Shown: piece by piece, positions 23,393 through 27,913 of the stretch
Layout of the letters: each line of letters begins with the position of its first letter
Numbering within the stretch: position 1 is the stretch's first letter
Assembly (NCBI RefSeq): GCF_002341865.1
Contig: NZ_DDOV01000081.1
Coordinates: 56,324-84,236 of the forward strand
Source of the DNA: Clostridium sp. UBA2485
Lineage (GTDB): Bacteria > Bacillota > Clostridia > Clostridiales > Clostridiaceae
Direction: 5' to 3'
Length of the DNA stretch: 27,913 bases
Made by a program: the position numbers and the translations under genes
Notes under the pieces: model-generated
The model's database searches: none
What the model saw: the letters and a program-made list of their open reading frames with translations, nothing else
Told to the model about the DNA's origin: nothing

Positions 23393-23425
23393 AATGGGGA
23401 TTTTAATTTAATCCCCATTATTTTT
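23393..23425 (+). terminator. Strong terminator after the tube gene
   Basis: AATGGGGAT (23393-23401) pairs perfectly with ATCCCCATT (23411-23419), followed by a T-run. It ends the structural block of this window. Confidence 0.88.
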
Positions 23426-23426
23426 A

Positions 23427-23437
23427 AAATATTAAAT
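23427..23437 (+). promoter_or_regulatory. AAATATTAAAT element 12
   Basis: Exact copy directly after the tube-gene terminator, but more than 200 bases before the next gene. The stretch 23438-23640 is AT-rich and without a gene; it holds TTGCATAA copies (23472, 23631, 23641). Confidence 0.5.
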
Positions 23438-23587
23438 TATAAAATATTTATAGAGTATATATAAGTGTGTATTGCATAAATATTTTAATTGTTATTTAAA
23501 TAAGTCGTAAAACTAAATAATATCTAATAATTTTGAAGAATGTGTATTAATTTTGGGATATTTTATTACTTAAGCTGTTTACAAAAT

Positions 23588-23597
23588 ATGGTAAAAT
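23588..23597 (+). promoter_or_regulatory. Extended -10 promoter of the toxin-like operon
   Basis: TATGGTAAAAT provides an extended -10 (TG-N-TAAAAT). A TTTACA at 23578 could serve a different -10 further right. The start would be near 23604. Confidence 0.4.
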
Positions 23598-23630
23598 GAA
23601 GTAAATAACTTATCAAAACGATCTATATCT

Positions 23631-23650
23631 TTGCATAATGTTGCATAATT
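23631..23650. repeat. Tandem 10-bp repeat, candidate operator
   Basis: TTGCATAATG is followed at once by TTGCATAATT, in the leader between the predicted promoter and the first gene; a third TTGCATAA lies at 23472. Such repeats often bind the regulator of a toxin-antitoxin operon. Confidence 0.4.
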
Positions 23651-23766
23651 TAAACAGAGGTGGTAAAATGTACCCAAGAAATGGTGATAATTCGATTATA
23701 AAAAAGTGGACAAGTTGTGACAAGCATTATTTTATAGTTGCAAGACTTAAGAGGGGTGGAGAAATA

Positions 23767-23928
23767 ATGGCTAAAGTTGTTAGTTTTACGGATTACAAGA
23801 ATAAGAAATTAGATAAAAAAAATTCTGTTAATCAAAATAGCCATAAAAATAAGTATTTAGAAGCTTATAAAAATATGGATGAAGAAAAAAGAAAAATGCT
23901 AAATGGCTGGTTATTAGATGAAATGTGA
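23767..23928 (+). CDS. Small protein upstream of MazF-like toxin; candidate antitoxin
   Basis: A 53-aa basic protein (MAKVVSFTDYKNKKLDKKN...KNMDEEKRKMLNGWLLDEM). ATG 23767 has a strong SD (AGAGGGGTGGAG). A longer in-frame form from ATG 23668 also has an SD (AGAGGTGG) and would add 33 residues. It ends 14 bases before the next start. Short basic proteins directly upstream of MazF/PemK-like toxins are often antitoxins, but no known antitoxin signature is visible, so the role is a guess from position. Confidence 0.55.
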   Translation: MAKVVSFTDYKNKKLDKKNSVNQNSHKNKYLEAYKNMDEEKRKMLNGWLLDEM

Positions 23929-23942
23929 TTGGGGGAAATTAT

Positions 23943-24632
23943 ATGGCTCAATATGATATTAAACCTATAAAAAATATAAAAGATGAAGATATACTAAGGG
24001 GTAATTTTTACTGGGCAGCCGTACCATATTCTGAAGCAAGACCATTTTATATTTTTAAAAAGGACAAGTTGCAAGGCAAAAGTGGAAGAAAAGTAAAAGA
24101 AAATAATGCTTTTACAAACTCAAAAGTGAAATCAGACATTATAGATGTTATCATAAGACATAAAAGAAGAATGGTCGTTGTACTTCAAGCTGATGATATA
24201 AATGCGGACAAGCATTATCCTTTTGTCTATGTTCTACCGATAACTACTTTTAACGGTGATGAATCTAAAATTGAATTTATTAAGAATAATAATGGTGATA
24301 TAATACAATATCATTATATAGGCGATATCACTGGTAAAGAATCTGTGGTGAATATTAGTGATGTTAAAAGAATTCATAAAACATTGCTTTTAAAAAAGAT
24401 AAAATCAGAAAAGCTTCCTGATGAAGTTCTAGAAGATGTATGTATTAAGTTAGCGTCATATATGGATATTCAAAAACTAGAGAAATGTGATGAATGTCTA
24501 TATAATTATGAAAATTATATGAATTCTACACAGAAACAGTTAGAGACGGCAGTCGGACAAATAGAAGAATCGTTACAACAAATTGCATCTAATGATGAAA
24601 ACAAAATTAAGAAATTTGATACTACTAAATAA
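23943..24632 (+). CDS. MazF/PemK-like toxin-family protein
   Basis: A 229-aa protein whose first 150 residues follow the MazF/PemK pattern: G-N-F-Y-W-A-A-V-P near the start, a loop ending RRMVVVLQADDIN (strand S3), FVYVLPITT, then VVNISDVKRIHKTLLLKKI and the terminal LPDEVLEDVCIKLASYM helix. Family members are ribosome-independent mRNA endoribonucleases. The last 60 residues (Cys-Asp-Glu-Cys, then Gln-rich coiled coil) extend beyond normal MazF length of about 110 aa. ATG 23943 follows TTGGGGG. It is probably co-transcribed with the gene upstream and closed by a terminator. It could serve plasmid stability or phage exclusion. Confidence 0.68.
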   Translation: MAQYDIKPIKNIKDEDILRGNFYWAAVPYSEARPFYIFKKDKLQGKSGRKVKENNAFTNSKVKSDIIDVIIRHKRRMVVVLQADDINADKHYPFVYVLPITTFNGDESKIEFIKNNNGDIIQYHYIGDITGKESVVNISDVKRIHKTLLLKKIKSEKLPDEVLEDVCIKLASYMDIQKLEKCDECLYNYENYMNSTQKQLETAVGQIEESLQQIASNDENKIKKFDTTK

Positions 24633-24662
24633 ACCGAGTTAAAGAATGACTTGGTTTTTTTA
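24631..24662 (+). terminator. Terminator after the MazF-like gene
   Basis: AAACCGAGT pairs with ACTTGGTTT (one wobble), overlapping the stop codon, with a T-run to 24661. Confidence 0.8.
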
Positions 24663-24691
24663 TTGCAAAATTTTAACATTGAACATATAAT
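24663..24691 (+). promoter_or_regulatory. Sigma-A promoter of the membrane-protein gene
   Basis: TTGCAA at 24663-24668, a 17-base spacer and a perfect TATAAT at 24686-24691, 45 bases before the start. Confidence 0.7.
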
Positions 24692-24735
24692 AATATTAAT
24701 GAGTATGCTAGAGAGATGTTAGGGGAGAGAATTTA

Positions 24736-25263
24736 ATGGGAACGTTTTTATGGATAATAGGAATTGGGTTTGTTGTATTTATAATATATGCAGCGTGTAA
24801 TTCAAAAAAATGGAGTGAGGAATCACAAAAATATTTTACTGAAAAATATGCAAAACAGGGGAAAAAGTATGTAGCTCACTATTATGGTAGCACTCATAAA
24901 ATTAAATATATATCGGGATTCAAAGATAAGGGAGTGTGTGATATATACTCTATAACACTCACAGATAAGGATATAGAAATCGAGTTTGAAGATAAGGTAA
25001 AAAAAACCTATGAAGAAAGATTTGTATTAAAAGAGAATATAAAGGATATATATATAAGTAGTGAATATGAGCTAAAAGAAAAAATATCCGCAGGAAAAAT
25101 AATGGTGTTTGGATTGATGGGACTTGGAATGACCCGCAAAGAAGAAGAGATAAAAGAATACATTGTAATTGAGTGCAAATACGAGAATTATAATACAGCT
25201 TTGGTATTAAAACAAAATGGATTAAATGGTATAGTTAAGGATATGAGAGAATTATATTTATAA
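24736..25263 (+). CDS. Single-span membrane protein, unknown function
   Basis: A 175-aa protein with an N-terminal hydrophobic helix (residues 4-20, LWIIGIGFVVFIIYAA) and a soluble remainder. The remainder has a beta-rich pattern (YGSTHKIKYISGFKDKGVCDIYSITLTDKDIEIEFEDK...KEYIVIECKYENYNTALVLKQ) like bacterial PH-type domains. A second hydrophobic patch (KIMVFGLMGLGM) is short. The SD GGGGAGAG is strong. It has its own promoter and terminator, so it is an independent accessory gene, perhaps affecting the host envelope. Confidence 0.65.
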   Translation: MGTFLWIIGIGFVVFIIYAACNSKKWSEESQKYFTEKYAKQGKKYVAHYYGSTHKIKYISGFKDKGVCDIYSITLTDKDIEIEFEDKVKKTYEERFVLKENIKDIYISSEYELKEKISAGKIMVFGLMGLGMTRKEEEIKEYIVIECKYENYNTALVLKQNGLNGIVKDMRELYL

Positions 25264-25283
25264 GCCAATAATGTAAAAAATGA

Positions 25284-25314
25284 AAGACTGGGAGGAATCT
25301 CCTAGTCTTCTTTT
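25284..25314. terminator. Bidirectional terminator between convergent genes
   Basis: AAGACTGGGAG pairs with CTCCTAGTCTT around GAAT. There are Ts on the right for + strand transcription and As on the left (Ts on the minus strand) for the regulator gene. Confidence 0.85.
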
Positions 25315-25556
25315 TCGTCAATTATATCAATAATATTAGTAAGTTTAATTCTATCATCTAGCTTGTAAAAGAAATTATAAAGATTTTCCAAATCTTCTTT
25401 GTTAATACGTTGGATACTGTTGTCAACGTACATTTTTAAAGTCGATGGTCTTATATTACATTCAAGTGCTACTTTTCTTTGACTTAACATGTATTTATCC
25501 AATAATTCATTTAATTTAAATTCTACTTTATAGATTTCAATCACCCCCAATAGCAA
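25302..25556 (-). CDS. Helix-turn-helix regulator (Cro/C1-like)
   Basis: A short minus-strand protein (up to 84 aa). Residues from FKLNELLDKYMLSQRKVALECNIRPSTLKMYVDN form a classical XRE helix-turn-helix (SQRKVALECNIRPSTL is the HTH itself), followed by a helix (KEDLENLYNFFYKL) as in short phage repressors. The start is unclear: TTG 25556, TTG 25550 and GTG 25544 all precede or overlap the SD GGGGG (25548-25544), and the best-spaced codon is ATC 25535. It is divergent from the next operon, which it probably regulates. It is the only minus-strand gene in the window. Confidence 0.7.
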   Translation of the reverse strand: MLLGVIEIYKVEFKLNELLDKYMLSQRKVALECNIRPSTLKMYVDNSIQRINKEDLENLYNFFYKLDDRIKLTNIIDIIDEKED

Positions 25557-25557
25557 T

Positions 25558-25586
25558 ATTTTATCACTTTTAAAGTATTAAATCAA
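25558..25586 (-). promoter_or_regulatory. Promoter of the HTH regulator
   Basis: On the minus strand, TTGATT (25586-25581), a 17-base spacer and TAAAAT (25563-25558). The start would be near 25551, which places the first usable codons at or after the SD. An AAGTATTAAAT near-match to the recurring element lies in the spacer (25573-25583, + strand). Confidence 0.6.
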
Positions 25587-25621
25587 TTTTATTAAAGCCA
25601 TAAGAATAATTTAGTATAGTG

Positions 25622-25650
25622 TTGACTTATAACTATAAGAGTGATATATT
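25622..25650 (+). promoter_or_regulatory. Divergent sigma-A promoter with palindromic operator
   Basis: TTGACT at 25622-25627, a 17-base spacer and TATATT at 25645-25650. The spacer contains the near-palindrome CTTATAACTATAAG (25626-25639), a good candidate operator for the adjacent HTH protein. Confidence 0.65.
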
Positions 25651-25697
25651 GTAACCATAAGGTAATTACATCAAATACATACACAGGGGGAATAAAA

Positions 25698-25883
25698 ATG
25701 AATAATAAAGACTTAATGGTAATTAATAGAGACAAGCTAAATGAGAAAATGGGTTTCATAGCTCCACCAGATTACAAGGGTAATACAATCACAGCATATT
25801 TATTTGGTGAAATACCGATAAAGATTGCCACTGATATGACTCAAGAAGAATTCAATAGATTATGTGATGGGGAATTGTATTAA
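25698..25883 (+). CDS. Small hypothetical protein under divergent control
   Basis: A 61-aa protein (MNNKDLMVINRDKLNEKMGFIAPPDYKGNTITAYLFGEIPIKIATDMTQEEFNRLCDGELY). ATG 25698 follows AGGGGG. It has the look of a compact alpha/beta accessory protein. I do not recognise a family. It is the first gene of the operon facing the HTH regulator and may be its antagonist or cargo. Confidence 0.6.
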   Translation: MNNKDLMVINRDKLNEKMGFIAPPDYKGNTITAYLFGEIPIKIATDMTQEEFNRLCDGELY

Positions 25884-25903
25884 TTAATTTGGGGGTATTA
25901 GAG

Positions 25904-26245
25904 ATGTTAAAAGAGGTTTACAAAGAAATACTAGAAATGTCAGGAGTTAGCTTTCAAAAAGAAATAGAGGGATTTTTAAAATGCGGAGAAAATTATATTT
26001 ATTACGGTAAGAAATACATACAAGATATAGAGAATAATAAATATTTAGATGACTGTGAAAAAGATAATATATACGAAAAAGTGATTAAGTTTATTAGTAA
26101 TGAAGAAGTCAAAGAACTAATTAAATTTGATGATATAAAAGATATTTGGATATATAACAGTGAAGATCCAGGAGGCTGTGATTATGAAGATACACTAGAG
26201 ATTGAATATGAGAATGGCAATATATTTACAATAGTGTCTGTGTAA
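25904..26245 (+). CDS. Hypothetical acidic protein
   Basis: A 113-aa, strongly acidic protein (SVSFQKEIEGFLKCGENYIYYGKK-like helical start; IWIYNSEDPGGCDYEDTLEIEYENGNIFTIVSV beta-rich end). ATG 25904 has GGGGG ten bases upstream. The following gene begins 14 bases after its stop with a perfect SD, so they are probably one operon. Acidic proteins beside nuclease genes can be inhibitors or DNA mimics; that is speculation here. Confidence 0.6.
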   Translation: MLKEVYKEILEMSGVSFQKEIEGFLKCGENYIYYGKKYIQDIENNKYLDDCEKDNIYEKVIKFISNEEVKELIKFDDIKDIWIYNSEDPGGCDYEDTLEIEYENGNIFTIVSV

Positions 26246-26259
26246 GGAGGTGCAGCACC

Positions 26260-27834
26260 ATGAAAGTAACTGAGACAGGGAGAAAAATATGTGAGACTAA
26301 TGAAGAATTTTGGGAAGAAATTTCGAAGGTTTGGGATTGGGAAAAGAACGGAGATTTGAAACCTACTGATTTAACTAGAGGGATACATAAAAAGATATGG
26401 GTTAAGTGCATAGAAAAAGAATATCATGGAAGTTATGAAATTAGCTGTACCAATTTCAGACAAGGTGCAAGATGTTCGTATTGTAGTCTTAATAGCGGAA
26501 AAGTACACTCGAAAGATAGTTTTGCTCAATGGGGCATAGACACTATAGGAAAAGACTTTCTAAGTAAATATTGGGATTATAAAGAAAATAAAATAAATCC
26601 TTACAAATTAGCTCCACAAGCCAATAAAAAAATTTGGATAAAATGTAGAGATACTGATTATCATGGTAGTTATGAAGTCGTTGCTTCAAAGTTTTATAAA
26701 GGAGCTAGATGTCCATATTGCATGAGCAGACAAATACATCCTAGGGACTCGTTTGCACAGTATCATACAGACAATACTGACGAAAATTTTCTTGAGAAAT
26801 ATTGGGATTATGAAAAAAATACACGTAATCCTTGGGAAATTAGCCCTACATCATTTAAAAAAGTTTGGATAAAATGTCAGGAGAAGGAACATCATGGAAG
26901 TTATGAAGTTAATTGCAGTAATTTTAAAAAGGGGAGCAGATGTTCATATTGTTATAGCATGAAAGTACATCCTAAAGATTCTTTTGCATGGTATCACATA
27001 AACAATACAGATATGAATTTCATTGAAAAATACTGGGATTATGAGAAGAATAGCAAATTAGGAATTGATCCATATAAGTTAAGCGTAAGTTGCAATAAGA
27101 GAATATGGATTAAATGTCAAGAGAAAGAATATCATGAAAGCTATGAAGTTCAATGTGACGTATTTACTAAGGGACATAGGTGTCCGTATTGTGTTAATCG
27201 CAAAGTACATCCTAAAGATTCTCTAGGATCTTTATATCCTGAAATTTTAGAAATTTGGTCAAGTAAAAATGAAGTATCTCCATTTAAAGTATCTCCACAT
27301 AGTGGTAAGCATAAAATATGGTGGAAATGTGAAAAAGGGAAGCATGAAGATTATTATAGATATGTAGTAGCTCAAACAACGGGTAGACAAAGTGGATTCA
27401 GATGTCCTGAATGCGTAAGAGAAAGAAATGAAAGTTTTTTGCAAGAGAAAGTAAAATTATATTTAAAAAAGCTGAACTATGTGGTATTACATGAAAATAG
27501 ATGTAGAATAGTTCCTGTTAATCCTAAAACTAAAAATATATTACCATATGACAACGAAGTGCCAGAATTAAAACTAATTATAGAAGTGCATGGAGTACAA
27601 CATTATAAAAAAAGTGGATGGAATACTCGTGCAGCTAAAAAGAAGAAAACGACTGTAAGCTATGAACTCCATAAGAGAAAGCTTTACGACAGGTACAAAC
27701 GTATGTATGCGAAATCCAAGGGCTATCATTATTTAGAAATTCCATATTGGACAGATAATGAAGAAGAAGAGTATAAAAAATTAATAGACAATAAAATAAG
27801 AGAAATTATAGAAAATATTAAAAAGGCAATTTAG
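26260..27834 (+). CDS. Five-module zinc-ribbon protein fused to Vsr/PD-(D/E)XK-like nuclease
   Basis: A 524-aa protein. Residues 20-390 hold five tandem modules of about 78 aa, each with WIKC ... HHGSYEV ... F-x-K-G-x-R-C-x-Y-C, then VHPKDSFA and KYWDYEKN. The paired cysteines are C50/C72/C75, C129/C151/C154, C206/C228/C231, C286/C308/C311 and C357/C382/C385. This is the treble-clef repeat pattern of DUF4379-type proteins. Residues 391-500 form a nuclease: E396, D431 in LPYDNEVPELKLIIEVHGVQHY with E442 and H448, and GYHYLEIPYW at the end. This fits the Vsr-like/EDxHD homing-endonuclease fold. The SD AAGGAGGTG is perfect. It may be a homing endonuclease or a defence nuclease; zinc modules probably read DNA. 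Confidence 0.8.
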   Translation: MKVTETGRKICETNEEFWEEISKVWDWEKNGDLKPTDLTRGIHKKIWVKCIEKEYHGSYEISCTNFRQGARCSYCSLNSGKVHSKDSFAQWGIDTIGKDFLSKYWDYKENKINPYKLAPQANKKIWIKCRDTDYHGSYEVVASKFYKGARCPYCMSRQIHPRDSFAQYHTDNTDENFLEKYWDYEKNTRNPWEISPTSFKKVWIKCQEKEHHGSYEVNCSNFKKGSRCSYCYSMKVHPKDSFAWYHINNTDMNFIEKYWDYEKNSKLGIDPYKLSVSCNKRIWIKCQEKEYHESYEVQCDVFTKGHRCPYCVNRKVHPKDSLGSLYPEILEIWSSKNEVSPFKVSPHSGKHKIWWKCEKGKHEDYYRYVVAQTTGRQSGFRCPECVRERNESFLQEKVKLYLKKLNYVVLHENRCRIVPVNPKTKNILPYDNEVPELKLIIEVHGVQHYKKSGWNTRAAKKKKTTVSYELHKRKLYDRYKRMYAKSKGYHYLEIPYWTDNEEEEYKKLIDNKIREIIENIKKAI

Positions 27835-27864
27835 ATTAATTATAAAGCACAGGTTGTCAAATTA

Positions 27865-27882
27865 TAAAAAGAATTCTTTTTA
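27865..27882. other. 18-bp palindrome near the window end
   Basis: A perfect palindrome with centre GAATTC, flanked by runs of A and T. It may be a terminator for the nuclease gene or a protein-binding site. The remaining bases to the window end hold no gene. Confidence 0.4.
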
Positions 27883-27913
27883 ATAAATAAAAGCAAAAAT
27901 ACGCAATTGACTA

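Noticed and set aside
16757..23516. Shared TCGTAAAA-type string upstream of 16784 and near 23505
   Set aside because: Only two copies, with different surroundings and distances; not enough to call a motif.
26260..27190. CRISPR-like regular spacing of similar sequence
   Set aside because: The period is about 234 bases and in frame, so it reflects protein modules in the nuclease gene and not a CRISPR array. No array is present in the window.
1..27913. Terminal overlap between window ends (both contain TTGACTA)
   Set aside because: Only about seven bases match; this does not show circularity.

Overview
The window is very AT-rich, uses Clostridium-like codons and strong Shine-Dalgarno sequences, and is read almost entirely on the + strand. 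It looks like part of a siphophage genome from a low-GC Firmicute (most likely Clostridium) that is kept as a plasmid. The grounds are a Rep_3-type plasmid initiator at one end and a complete head and head-tail module in the middle. No integrase, repressor/lysis cassette or chromosomal gene is visible. The combination of a YonO-like single-chain RNA polymerase, an adjacent HU-like protein and a late structural block resembles Bacillus phage SPbeta (yonO, yonN). Large Clostridium phage-plasmids such as the botulinum type C phages are a plausible relative, but that is inference.

Layout. 1-2.3 kb: replication (Rep_3 initiator, a second initiator-like protein, and a candidate origin with iteron-like repeats and a foldable RNA). 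2.5-5.9 kb: a host-type promoter, a small protein and a 910-aa DNA-dependent RNA polymerase of the double-psi beta-barrel type (DGQG and RNP...DFDSD motifs). 6.0-10.7 kb: strong terminator, HU-like protein, PIN-PhoH ATPase, small proteins, a zinc ribbon, a calcineurin-like phosphoesterase and a P-loop ATPase, with a structured gap holding a tRNA-like element. 10.7-23.4 kb: zinc-finger protein, terminase large subunit, portal, protease/scaffold (nested in-frame), decoration candidate, major capsid protein, connector, stopper and tail-completion candidates, and tail tube. 23.4-27.9 kb: accessory genes with their own sigma-A-like promoters (MazF/PemK-like toxin with a small upstream gene, membrane protein, minus-strand HTH regulator, small proteins, and a five-zinc-module protein ending in a Vsr/PD-(D/E)XK-like nuclease).

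How the parts may work together. Good sigma-A promoters are seen only at the two ends and in front of the polymerase operon. An 11-bp element, AAATATTAAAT, instead recurs in ten intergenic gaps exactly and in two more with one mismatch, usually 16-50 bases before a start codon across the late region. The simplest model is a two-step cascade: the host polymerase makes the phage polymerase, which then reads the element as its own promoter for HU, packaging and structural genes. This is a hypothesis from sequence layout only. It is the most interesting system in the window.
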